64,000 nucleotides of DNA, taken from NCBI GenBank assembly GCA_029260265.1, contig JAJDDO010000024.1, positions 807,458 through 871,457 of the forward strand. Direction: 5' to 3'. The translations under genes and the position numbers were made by a program. This DNA comes from Phycisphaerales bacterium. Lineage in GTDB: Bacteria; Planctomycetota; Phycisphaerae; Phycisphaerales; UBA1924. Below, in pieces: positions 26,299 through 33,764 of this stretch (positions are counted from its first letter, which is position 1; each line of letters opens with the position of its first letter). The notes under the pieces were generated by a model. It was not told where the DNA came from and searched no databases. It saw nothing but the letters and a program-made list of their open reading frames with translations.

Positions 26299-27088
26299 CG
26301 CTGGGTTCCTGCGGGCAAACCCGGTTGGCGTAGGCGCATCGTTTGTAGTTCCGCATGACAAAGTACACCAGCAGGAATGATCCCACGGCGAGCCCGATTT
26401 CGATTGAGCGTTCAAGAATAATTGTGGATTTGTAGATCAGAATCCGTTTTTCATAATCTGTTTGTGGATCTTCAATAATCCAGATTGCCCGTTCGACAAC
26501 CTGCCCGCCAAGCACAATGGCGGCGGTTGAAAGCCAGACAAACGATCCATGTGCGGTGAGATTCCACAACGAGTCGGCATTTATACGATGGCGGAATCGA
26601 GTCGGGAAACTACGGGCAACCAGTACACAGATGCCAGAAAAAGCGAGACTATAAGCGGAAATGAATAAACCAATTATCGTGGAAATGCCAAAAATGAGTG
26701 CAAACCCAATGACATAATTCAGTATTGATGTATCTGTTCTTGGGCGCACGAGATGAGTAGTTGCTGTCCCTACAGATCCAACGAGAAGAATGAGAATGAG
26801 GGTTTGAGTGAGTTGCTCGATGCACTTCTGGTGATCAAATCGGATCAACTCGATCGACTTCTTCGGATAACGAAACATCATCCACCATGTTCTGAACAGG
26901 TTTCTTTTGGATTGCTTCTGTTGCCATGCTGTCCCGATCCGCGCCCCCGGCAAACTCTCCACAATCGGCTTGCCGCACTCCGGGCACACCCCATCCTGAT
27001 CCAACCCCTCAATCACATACCCGCACCGCTCACACAGCAGTGTGAACGGGTCCATCGGGTCGTATTTGATTGGAGTTGTTTCTTCCAT
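26291..27088 (-). CDS. Zinc-ribbon membrane protein, paralog 1
   Basis: The 265-residue protein has an N-terminal zinc ribbon ('LCERCGYVIEGLDQDGVCPECG') followed by about five membrane segments. The segment 'MDPFTLLCERCGYVIE' nearly repeats that of the downstream paralog, while the membrane part has diverged and is more A+T-rich at its third codon positions than neighbouring genes. The ATG at 27088 has only a weak ribosome site (GACGAG); a longer open frame upstream overlaps the small zinc-binding gene. Function unknown. Confidence 0.68.
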   Translation of the reverse strand: MEETTPIKYDPMDPFTLLCERCGYVIEGLDQDGVCPECGKPIVESLPGARIGTAWQQKQSKRNLFRTWWMMFRYPKKSIELIRFDHQKCIEQLTQTLILILLVGSVGTATTHLVRPRTDTSILNYVIGFALIFGISTIIGLFISAYSLAFSGICVLVARSFPTRFRHRINADSLWNLTAHGSFVWLSTAAIVLGGQVVERAIWIIEDPQTDYEKRILIYKSTIILERSIEIGLAVGSFLLVYFVMRNYKRCAYANRVCPQEPSDG

Positions 27089-27122
27089 GCTCGTCAATGT
27101 ACGCACGCCTTCGGCTTCGTGT

Positions 27123-27353
27123 TCAGCACGAGACATCGAAGAACCGGTTGTTGCTCCCGCCTTCGCCGACCTTGAAGCGGATTGACTTGGAGCACTTGGG
27201 GCAGCGTGCGAGGTACCCATCGCCGGTCTTGTTGCGGTAGATCCGCTGGTACGCGCCCGAGCAGGTGAACCGCACGCCGAGCCAGGGGCGATCGTTGGGC
27301 TTGGGGTGCTTGGTTCCGGGCGGGGGGATGGCGGGTTTGGCGTTCAGAGGCAT
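27123..27353 (-). CDS. Small conserved CxxC protein typical of planctomycetes
   Basis: The 76-residue protein has 'PWLGVRFTCSGAYQRIYRN', then 'GDGYLARCPKCSKSIRFKVG', and ends 'NNRFFDVSC'. I recognise this layout (a single Cys or CC, then CPxC, ending FF) as a short conserved planctomycete hypothetical, probably a zinc-binding fold. The ATG at 27353 is chosen; a GTG at 27389 would add 12 residues. A different, longer frame over the same bases lacks this conservation. It sits upstream of the zinc-ribbon paralogs on the same strand. Function unknown. Confidence 0.65.
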   Translation of the reverse strand: MPLNAKPAIPPPGTKHPKPNDRPWLGVRFTCSGAYQRIYRNKTGDGYLARCPKCSKSIRFKVGEGGSNNRFFDVSC

Positions 27354-27523
27354 CCGGTACTCTATCGGCAAGCAATATCGCGTGTCCACAATCTCGATAA
27401 ACCTTGTGGTAGTACAAACTAACAGGTGTGTTTTTCAGTCATTCGTGTCATCACGCCGAGAGTAGAAGCGGTAGAATCAATATTCAGAGAACAGTCCACG
27501 CAGAGGATCATTGTTTACCACCC

Positions 27524-28474
27524 ATGGCCGGCTCGCTCTCAATCCTTCCAGACCCGCCTCCACCGCCCGCGCCGATCGGTCTGATCGCAGGCGGCGGGCG
27601 ATTGCCGATCCTCATCGCGAAGGGTCTCAAAGAGATGGGCTACGAGGTGCACGGCGTCGGGCTGCACCTGCAGTACGATGATGATCTCCCATCGATGTGT
27701 TCGAGCTTCCACGATGTCGGGCTGCTTCGGATGAAGTCTTGGGGGCGTACGCTCCGCAGGTTTGATGTCCGCCATGCGATCATGGTCGGGCGGGTCGACA
27801 AGGCCAAGCTGATGCACGAGCGTTGGCGGATGGTGCGGAATATCCCGGACATCACCACCATGCTCGCGTGGTACAGGCATCTACGCCATGATCGTCGATC
27901 GCACGCGGTGCTCAAGGTTGTCGCTGAAGAACTTGACAGGAACGGAGTATCCCTCATCGACTCGACCATACCCATCCCGGATCAACTCTCCACGCCCGGC
28001 GTGATGACGAAAAAGAGACCAACCAACGATCAGCAGACGGACATCGACTTTGTCTGGCCCCTGCTGACAGAGCTGCTGCGTCTGGACATCGGGCAGGCGC
28101 TGACGGTCCGTGACCGTGATGTGATCTCGGTCGAAGCGGTTGAGGGCACAGATCGGATGATCATGCGCACCGGTGAGCTCTGCTCGCGGGGCGGATGGAC
28201 CCTTGTCAAGGGCGCACGCGCCCAGCATGATCGGCGTTCGGATGTGCCGACGGTTGGGGTTCATACGATCGAGAATATTTACAAGAACCGCGGGACCTGC
28301 CTGGCGATCGCTGCCGGTGATGTCATCATGCTCGACAAAGAAATGATGATCGATCGAGCGGATAAATATGGGATCGCCATCGTCGGCGTGCCAGTCTCGC
28401 ACGCGCCGATCACCACGACCAACGGCGTCACCAACGCGGCGGCCAACGGCACCCTCTCACCATCAAATGGCTGA
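27524..28474 (+). CDS. lpxI: UDP-2,3-diacylglucosamine pyrophosphatase LpxI
   Basis: The 316-residue protein matches the LpxI (DUF1009) family: an N-terminal Rossmann-like 'IGLIAGGGRLPILIAKGL', the middle 'VKAILVGRVDK'-type segment (here 'AIMVGRVDKAKL'), and the C-terminal 'VPTVGVHTIEN' and 'VIMLDKEMMIDRAD'. LpxI hydrolyses UDP-2,3-diacylglucosamine to lipid X in lipid A synthesis. The ATG at 27524 is the best start but has a distant GAGGA. The stop overlaps the next start by 8 bases (ATGGCTGA), so both genes form one operon. Confidence 0.9.
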   Translation: MAGSLSILPDPPPPPAPIGLIAGGGRLPILIAKGLKEMGYEVHGVGLHLQYDDDLPSMCSSFHDVGLLRMKSWGRTLRRFDVRHAIMVGRVDKAKLMHERWRMVRNIPDITTMLAWYRHLRHDRRSHAVLKVVAEELDRNGVSLIDSTIPIPDQLSTPGVMTKKRPTNDQQTDIDFVWPLLTELLRLDIGQALTVRDRDVISVEAVEGTDRMIMRTGELCSRGGWTLVKGARAQHDRRSDVPTVGVHTIENIYKNRGTCLAIAAGDVIMLDKEMMIDRADKYGIAIVGVPVSHAPITTTNGVTNAAANGTLSPSNG

Positions 28475-29105
28475 AGGGCAAGACTCAACAAACCCGTCCG
28501 AACCGCAGTTCGTCTCCCGTGGCGGGCTCAAGCTGCATCACGCGATCACCGAGTTGAGCATTGATGTCTCTGGGCGGGTGTGTGTGGATTTCGGTTGCTC
28601 AACCGGCGGGTTCACCGATTGTTTGCTGCACCACGGGGCGCAGCTCGTGCATGCGGTCGATACCGCCTATGGCGAGTTTGCCTGGAAGCTCCGCATCGAT
28701 GATCGGGTCGTTGTCCACGAGCGGACCAACGCGATCCATGCGGATGTTCCTCAGGCTCTGGTTGAGAGGGGCGGAGCGGATCTGATCGTGATCGATCTGG
28801 GATGGACACGCCAATCGCGTGCCCTGCCCGCCGCTGCTGCATGGCTCAGCGGCTCGGGCGAGATTGTGTCTCTGGTCAAGCCGCACTATGAGGCAGAGAA
28901 AGACCAGCTTGGTGAGCACGGGGTGCTCGATCCTGAGCTTGCCGAGACGATCGCCGAGCGTGTGCGAGATTCAATGGGCGGGCTCGGGTTCCATGTCCTC
29001 GGCTGGACCAAAAGCCCGGTGATCGGCGGTGCGATCGGCAAGCGAAAGAAGCGCAAAGGGAAGGGCAATCCCGAATGGTTGGTCTGGCTCAGGCGTGCGA
29101 TATAA
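28467..29105 (+). CDS. TlyA-like rRNA 2'-O-methyltransferase domain without S4 domain
   Basis: The 212-residue protein contains the FtsJ-type methyltransferase fold of TlyA. It opens with 'FVSRGGLKLHHAI', then SAM motif I 'CVDFGCSTGGFTDCLL', 'LIVIDLGW' and 'SLVKPHYEAE', which supply the K-D-K-E catalytic set of the family. TlyA proteins methylate 16S/23S rRNA riboses and usually carry an N-terminal S4 RNA-binding domain; here only about 20 disordered residues precede the catalytic part. The basic C-terminal stretch 'GKRKKRKGKG' may substitute in RNA binding (inference). It is coupled to lpxI by an 8-base overlap. Confidence 0.78.
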   Translation: MAEGQDSTNPSEPQFVSRGGLKLHHAITELSIDVSGRVCVDFGCSTGGFTDCLLHHGAQLVHAVDTAYGEFAWKLRIDDRVVVHERTNAIHADVPQALVERGGADLIVIDLGWTRQSRALPAAAAWLSGSGEIVSLVKPHYEAEKDQLGEHGVLDPELAETIAERVRDSMGGLGFHVLGWTKSPVIGGAIGKRKKRKGKGNPEWLVWLRRAI

Positions 29106-29193
29106 GAGCGTTTTTTAGCGGAAATGGCTGTTTGAGGCCGCTCCGGATGACACCGGCGTCCGATTGTGCTACATTGTGTGCCGAGGAGTTTCG

Positions 29194-29691
29194 TTGCCCG
29201 TGATCCGAATAAAATCCATATCGATGACTGATCCGCTTTATGCCCAAGAAGTGGCCCTGCGTGAGCAGGTACTGCTCACCTCGGTGGGGTTGGATATCCA
29301 ATCGTACAACGAGATGTTTCCTGGAAGAGAGGAACGCTGCGAGCACTTCGTTGCGGTCTTTGATCACCCCAAGGGCGAACGCGTGGTGGGCACCGCGACG
29401 ATGCTCGCGCCGACAGATGACGAGCCGTTCGCTAAGGTCATGCAGGTCTGCGTCGATAAGCAGAGGCAGGGCGAGGGCATCGGGATCAAGCTCATGATCG
29501 CGATCGAGGCCAGGGTCTTTGGTGAACTCGGCTATCCCGGGGTGTTCTGCCATGCCCAGCTTGTTGCGATGCCGTTCTATGAGAAGCTCGGATGGGGAGT
29601 TGATTCCGAGGTCTTTATAGAAGCGGGGATCGAGCACAAGCGGATGGGAATTGCCGCTTCCAAGCACTCTGAGCCCTCCAAATCGCGATAA
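29194..29691 (+). CDS. GNAT-family N-acetyltransferase
   Basis: The 165-residue protein has the GNAT layout: beta-1 'VIRIKSIS', an alpha-1 'EVALREQVLL', and the acetyl-CoA motif A region 'KVMQVCVDKQRQGEGIGIKLM' with Q/R-x-x-G-x-G/A. Motif B with 'ARVFGELGYPGVFCHAQLVAMPFYEKLGW' follows. The closest general match is the ElaA/YjcF type. The start is uncertain: TTG at 29194 is 5 bases after GAGGAG, GTG at 29200 is 11 bases after it, and an internal ATG lies at 29224. The substrate is unknown. Confidence 0.75.
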   Translation: MPVIRIKSISMTDPLYAQEVALREQVLLTSVGLDIQSYNEMFPGREERCEHFVAVFDHPKGERVVGTATMLAPTDDEPFAKVMQVCVDKQRQGEGIGIKLMIAIEARVFGELGYPGVFCHAQLVAMPFYEKLGWGVDSEVFIEAGIEHKRMGIAASKHSEPSKSR

Positions 29692-29754
29692 TACAGCGCT
29701 GATTCATCATTGTTGGTTTGGTTTCAAGCACCGATCCGGGTACGCTTTAGTGGA

Positions 29755-30225
29755 ATGACGCAGCAGAACACAGATCATCGAGCACCCCCGAGCGAAGAAC
29801 TGATCGCCGATCGGTTCCGCGATGCGGGCGTGCGTGTGACGCGACAGCGGCTCTTGATTTATCAGAATCTTTGCTCGCTGACGACGCATCCGACCGCTGA
29901 ACAGCTCTTGGACGAAGTCCGCGGGCACGATGAACGGGTGAGTTTGGCGACGGTGTACAACACCCTTGAAACCTTGATCTCTCACGGGCTCGTGCAACGC
30001 ATTGCGGGGAACGCATCGGGTTCGGCTTGCCGGTTTGAAGCCGACACCTCCGAGCATGTGCACATGGTTCTTCCCGATGGGTGCGTCCATGATGTGCCCA
30101 AAGACCTCAGCGCCGAGATCATCAGCGCGATCCCAGAGGCGACACTCAAACGGTTGAGCAAGCGTATGGATGTCTCGATCGATTCGATCAAGATTGATCT
30201 GGTGTGCTCAACAACTCAAGCATAG
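29755..30225 (+). CDS. Fur-family transcriptional regulator with atypical metal site
   Basis: The 156-residue protein has the Fur winged helix ('RVTRQRLLIYQNL', 'HPTAEQLLDEVRG', recognition helix 'VSLATVYNTLETLISHGLV'). The dimerisation domain keeps 'EHVHMV' but lacks both CxxC zinc motifs; only one Cys ('DGCVHDVP') is present there, so the structural zinc site is missing. It could be an Irr/PerR-like or divergent Fur regulator of metal or peroxide genes. The ATG at 29755 has a poor ribosome site (GTGGA). It converges with the RDD gene. Confidence 0.8.
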   Translation: MTQQNTDHRAPPSEELIADRFRDAGVRVTRQRLLIYQNLCSLTTHPTAEQLLDEVRGHDERVSLATVYNTLETLISHGLVQRIAGNASGSACRFEADTSEHVHMVLPDGCVHDVPKDLSAEIISAIPEATLKRLSKRMDVSIDSIKIDLVCSTTQA

Positions 30226-30226
30226 T

Positions 30227-31723
30227 TTACTCTGGTTGTTCTAGCCGCACCGCGACGACCGCGCGTGCGAGCAGGTCTGCACGGGTCCGGTGATTGGGCT
30301 CGACGATGCCCAGAACCGCGATCGGTGGCAGCAACCATTTGATCGTGTTGCGGAGCAAGGCCCGATGAATCGGCAGCACGCTCGCTGGGCCCGAATTGGT
30401 CGAAACCACTCGGGTACGCATCGCAAGCTTGCCCGGTGTCGCCCCGAGCGTGGACTCAAAGATTGTCGAGACCACCAACCCCGTGAGCAGGAGTATCGGC
30501 AGCGAGATCCATCCACTATCCGGACGGGCAAAGACATTGCCGGAGAGAAGCTCGAAGATTCCGACATCCATGATTGGAGCGATGATCGAACTCAGGATAC
30601 CCAGGTCAATGAGCATGCCCGCCATCCGCCGCGGCGGAGGTGCAATGGCGTAGAGATCAGGCAGCACGAATACGAGGGATCGACTCGGGTGCACGCTGAG
30701 CAAGATCGCCATGGATCCAGTCATAAAAAAGAGCATCAGTAGAAAACGGAGGATATTGGAATCCAGCAACCCACGCGGGATCGGTTGCCCGTTGTACAAA
30801 GCTCGCCCGCTGGTGAGGTTGATCTCCACCACCCGAACACTGCTCGGCTGATCGCGGTCGGCGGGCAGCCGAGCGAGGAGCACCAGGGTGTTTGAATCTT
30901 CGAGCAGCATCGCGGAAGCATCCATCGGAGGATCATCAAGCGTGTGCACGATCAGGTCAGACGATGCGGAGAGCACATGAACATCGAGCTGTTCATGGTC
31001 ATTGATCAACCCGGTGACGATTTCTGTGTCATGCCCGAGCACAAACGCCGCATCCCAGATGGTGTCGATTGAGCGGATTTCGATCGGTTCCCAGGCGTTG
31101 TCTTTGGTTCGTGTGATGGCAGCGGTTGTGTCTCCGATGAGTGTGATCAGCAGCGGCTGATCGTTCCACTCAAGCAGTCGTATATCATCAAAGACTGCAT
31201 CGGGCAGCGTGATCAGTTGCCATCCCGTTCTTGTGAGTCGATACAGGGACCAGGTGCTTGCAACCTTGATCAGCGCGTGCAGTTCGCCGCCGGGAGCTGC
31301 AAACCCGCGAAGATCGCCGGCCCCGGGCAGGCTCGAGTGGGCATCGAAGAATGAAGCGGACTCGAAAACCCATGTGCCGGTGGTGGGGTTGAATGCGGTT
31401 TTGCCTGAAGACACCCGGCGGATCAAGCCATTATTGACGGTGCTTGGTGCAAACACCATGTACACGCGATTATCGATACTCGCCAAGGCTTCTGGGGATG
31501 ACTTGAGCTGGCGGATGGCGTTCACCGAGCCGTGCTCAGCATCGGCGCCCGCTTTGCCCTGCCCCGCCCTCGGCGGCAGATGAACAAGCGAAAGCATCCC
31601 AAACTGATTGCGGTATACGCTCCACCCGTGCTCACCCACACCCGAACTCACAGGCCCCGTTGCAAGCAGCGGAATCGTGCACAGGGCGCACAAGATCAAG
31701 AGGATGATGCGGGTGCGGCTCAT
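30227..31723 (-). CDS. RDD-domain membrane protein with N-terminal exported domain
   Basis: The 498-residue protein has a signal-anchor (1-22), then about 290 residues of beta-rich, repeat-like sequence resembling a propeller (recurrent 'W/Y-x-x-I/V-x-L' strands). An RDD membrane domain follows from about residue 330: 'PPRRMAGMLIDLGILS', a middle helix, and 'GATPGKLAMRTRVVS' followed by 'RALLRNTIKWLLPP'. The start overlaps the stop of the lipoprotein gene as ATGA. RDD proteins have been linked to transport, but no function is assigned here. It is the last gene of a three-gene coupled operon. Confidence 0.78.
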   Translation of the reverse strand: MSRTRIILLILCALCTIPLLATGPVSSGVGEHGWSVYRNQFGMLSLVHLPPRAGQGKAGADAEHGSVNAIRQLKSSPEALASIDNRVYMVFAPSTVNNGLIRRVSSGKTAFNPTTGTWVFESASFFDAHSSLPGAGDLRGFAAPGGELHALIKVASTWSLYRLTRTGWQLITLPDAVFDDIRLLEWNDQPLLITLIGDTTAAITRTKDNAWEPIEIRSIDTIWDAAFVLGHDTEIVTGLINDHEQLDVHVLSASSDLIVHTLDDPPMDASAMLLEDSNTLVLLARLPADRDQPSSVRVVEINLTSGRALYNGQPIPRGLLDSNILRFLLMLFFMTGSMAILLSVHPSRSLVFVLPDLYAIAPPPRRMAGMLIDLGILSSIIAPIMDVGIFELLSGNVFARPDSGWISLPILLLTGLVVSTIFESTLGATPGKLAMRTRVVSTNSGPASVLPIHRALLRNTIKWLLPPIAVLGIVEPNHRTRADLLARAVVAVRLEQPE

Positions 31724-32601
31724 GGATTGGGGAACGCTTGATCGAGATCAATCGTCTCGTGGATCCGGTGGATCTTCGAGAGTTTTTCTGGTTGAAAAAC
31801 GACCGGGCGGATGGCCTTGCTCTGCGGGTCAGAAACCTCGATGCGGACGAAGCCGTCAAAGCCCGCGGCCCTCACCTCGATCACGCCCGGAGCGAACCCT
31901 TGCTCGCCCGGATCCAGCCCCGCGAGCGGCTTGTACCGCCACATCTTTGCTGACGCGATAACCTCGCCGGCATCATTGATCGCTTGAGTCCGCGAAACGG
32001 TGAAGGTCTTGGCGTCAAACCAGATCGCGACACTTCCCCATTTCGCGGGCAGCTCGATCCCGACCGCTTGCCCGTCGGGTGACCAGCGTGAGGTGGTCTC
32101 GGCATTTGGGTCGATGGGCACGATCCCGAGGAGGGTGATCATCTCATGGGGATGGATCGGCACGCCGAGTGCGTCGAGTTTTTCTGCGGTTGCCAGGCGT
32201 TGGAGCCCGATCATCGCGAGCCTGTTGTCCGATTTCGAGAGGTCCATCGTCCAGTACTGCTCAGCGTTTGCGCCCAGGGTGAAGTAGGTCTTCTCAAACT
32301 TTCCGATGGTGAGCGAGAACCGATCCGGACGCATGATCTGCAGGTGCCCCTCGCCCTGTTCCTTGAACTTTTCACCGCGCGGATCCTTGCCCTCTGCCCG
32401 TACACTCACCCGAGCCCACACCCGATCGAGCATCTGGACCCGATCGTTGTGCATTGCGATCAGCCCGGAGGCCGACGGTGGCGGCGGGGCGGTGGACGGG
32501 TCAAACCGTGGTGTTGATGTGCACCCACCAAGAGCCACAAGGAGCATTCCAAGCCCAATCACAATGAATCCGAGGGTGATCGGGCTGCGTTTGATATTCA
32601 T
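31720..32601 (-). CDS. LolA/LolB-like outer-membrane lipoprotein
   Basis: The 293-residue protein has a lipoprotein signal with lipobox 'LVALGGC' (lipidated Cys at about 27), a Pro-rich linker, and a single domain of antiparallel strands ('GHLQIMRPDRFSLTIGKF', 'YWTMDLSKSDNRLAMIG', 'VAIWFDAKTFTVSRTQAIND'). The pattern resembles the LolA/LolB half-barrel that binds lipid or lipoprotein acyl chains. It is joined to both neighbours by ATGA overlaps, so all three are co-translated. A role in envelope lipid or lipoprotein handling is inference from fold resemblance only. Confidence 0.7.
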   Translation of the reverse strand: MNIKRSPITLGFIVIGLGMLLVALGGCTSTPRFDPSTAPPPPSASGLIAMHNDRVQMLDRVWARVSVRAEGKDPRGEKFKEQGEGHLQIMRPDRFSLTIGKFEKTYFTLGANAEQYWTMDLSKSDNRLAMIGLQRLATAEKLDALGVPIHPHEMITLLGIVPIDPNAETTSRWSPDGQAVGIELPAKWGSVAIWFDAKTFTVSRTQAINDAGEVIASAKMWRYKPLAGLDPGEQGFAPGVIEVRAAGFDGFVRIEVSDPQSKAIRPVVFQPEKLSKIHRIHETIDLDQAFPNP

Positions 32602-33146
32602 GAGTCCTCCGCCGAATCAAGGTTCATAACCCGTCCGAGTTCCTCGGTTGCATCGGTGATGGCTTGGTCGTCGAGCTGGGGGTCGATCACGCGGAACACC
32701 GGTCCGCCGCCGCCTTTGATGCGTTGGCGGAGCGCGAGCTCCGGCGGAGCGTCTTCGCTCGCGGGGGTGGACCCCTCAAAGAGCAGGCGTTTCTTCCGCA
32801 TGAGGATCAATCCGAGCAGGTACCGGAACGCGATCTGCTTTGACTCGGTGGCTTCGTCAAGCTGCTCGAACAGATCCATCATCTCGTCATCATTGACGAG
32901 AGGCTGAACGCGGTCCTCTTTTTCAGGGATGATCCGCTTCCAGAACCCGAAGAGCCTATCAGGGGATTGCGGGCGGGCGCCTTGCTCCCATGCCTGGATG
33001 GAATAGAGCGAGCGGACCAGTGATTCTTCGCCCGGGCGTTCGATCAGGGCGGCGATATGCTCATCGCCCACCGCGAGCTCCTGCCCGGTGTGGGCGCAGA
33101 TGTCTTGGGTGCGGATGATTTCATACGGTGCCGGTGAACCTGCCAT
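32598..33146 (-). CDS. Conserved planctomycete protein, unknown function
   Basis: The 182-residue soluble protein has an N-terminal Cys/His segment ('RTQDICAHTGQELAVGDEH'), then 'YSIQAWEQGARPQ', 'FGFWKRIIPEKED' and the helix 'ESKQIAFRYLLGLILMRKKRL'. This order (Cys-x-x-T/S-G-x-x-L, W-E, FW, 'D-E/D-x-x-x-D-x-F', 'A-F-R-Y-x-L-x-L-x-L-M-R-K-R') is one I recognise from conserved planctomycete hypotheticals, where it precedes a lipoprotein gene. It heads the ATGA-linked trio with the LolB-like and RDD genes. Function unknown. Confidence 0.7.
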   Translation of the reverse strand: MAGSPAPYEIIRTQDICAHTGQELAVGDEHIAALIERPGEESLVRSLYSIQAWEQGARPQSPDRLFGFWKRIIPEKEDRVQPLVNDDEMMDLFEQLDEATESKQIAFRYLLGLILMRKKRLLFEGSTPASEDAPPELALRQRIKGGGGPVFRVIDPQLDDQAITDATEELGRVMNLDSAEDS

Positions 33147-33174
33147 GGATTGAGTATACGCGCGGTCGGCATTG

Positions 33175-33199
33175 AAAAAGCCCGCGAATACACGGGCTT
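33175..33199 (-). terminator. Rho-independent terminator after the PilZ gene
   Basis: On the minus strand a 9-bp stem (AAGCCCGTG/CGCGGGCTT, one G-T pair) closes a TATT loop and is followed by TTT continuing the stem's own TT, giving a five-T run. It lies 28 bases after the PilZ stop. Confidence 0.9.
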
Positions 33200-33226
33200 G
33201 AATGATTTGATAGATGCCGTGCTTGA

Positions 33227-33622
33227 CTAGGCGGCGCGCTGGAATCGGTTGGAGGTCATCGCACGGATGAGCCTCTCTTTATCCCCAGCGCGGTCGTAGC
33301 GGGTGATCGCCAGGGCCATCTTCGCAGCCCCCGGCTCGTCGATATCGCACCAGACCACATTGCCCGTGACAAAGACCGCACGCCCAGGGCCGATGTCGCG
33401 GTTGGTTGCGAGCCCGGGCAAGTCGATCTGCATGGAAACGGTCGAGCCCGGCTCGATGGGGATATCAAGCTCAAAGCACACGCCGCTCTCCGAGAGGTCG
33501 TAGATATGCCCCTCGCGTGAAAAAGTCTCTTCGTCTGGATGAACACGCACGGAGGTCGAGGTGTACCCTGGGTTCACGCGGAAGCGTTCGTGCTGGCGGC
33601 GATTGATCGATTGGGTGCTCAT
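33227..33622 (-). CDS. PilZ-domain protein (putative c-di-GMP receptor)
   Basis: The 131-residue protein is essentially one PilZ domain: an N-terminal Arg pair ('NRRQHERFRV', the RxxxR-type c-di-GMP motif), then 'IYDLSESGVCFEL' (the D/NxSxxG motif), then beta strands to 'VVWCDIDEPGAAKMALAI'. The ATG at 33622 has GGAG 7 bases upstream. A sigma-28-type promoter with exact GCCGATAA lies at 33655-33681 and a terminator follows, so it is a monocistronic unit. The promoter suggests a YcgR-like role in slowing or biasing the flagellar motor when c-di-GMP is high (inference). Confidence 0.85.
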   Translation of the reverse strand: MSTQSINRRQHERFRVNPGYTSTSVRVHPDEETFSREGHIYDLSESGVCFELDIPIEPGSTVSMQIDLPGLATNRDIGPGRAVFVTGNVVWCDIDEPGAAKMALAITRYDRAGDKERLIRAMTSNRFQRAA

Positions 33623-33654
33623 TGCTGGTCTCCAAGAAGAAGTGGACACCGTGC

Positions 33655-33679
33655 TTATCGGCACCGTGGTATTCGGACT
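33655..33679 (-). promoter_or_regulatory. Sigma-28 (FliA)-type promoter of the PilZ gene
   Basis: Read on the minus strand, TCAAGT is followed after 14 bases by an exact GCCGATAA (33662 down to 33655). This matches the FliA pattern TCAAG/TAAA-N14-15-GCCGATAA. Transcription would begin near 33648, about 26 bases before the start codon, leaving the ribosome site intact. Confidence 0.7.
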
Positions 33680-33764
33680 TGACCCAGACCCCACGAGACC
33701 AGAAAGAAGGCGCAGTTCCTGCATACATCTCTGCTGAAACTCTGAGATTGGGTCAAGAACTGGG

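Noticed and set aside
27361-27367. Minus-strand GCCGATA before the small CxxC gene
   Set aside because: Transcription would start at or inside the start codon, and no -35 box is present.
27094-27417. Alternative minus-strand frame (107 codons) over the small CxxC gene
   Set aside because: The neighbouring frame has the conserved PWLGV...CPxC...FF pattern; this one is Arg/Pro-rich noise.
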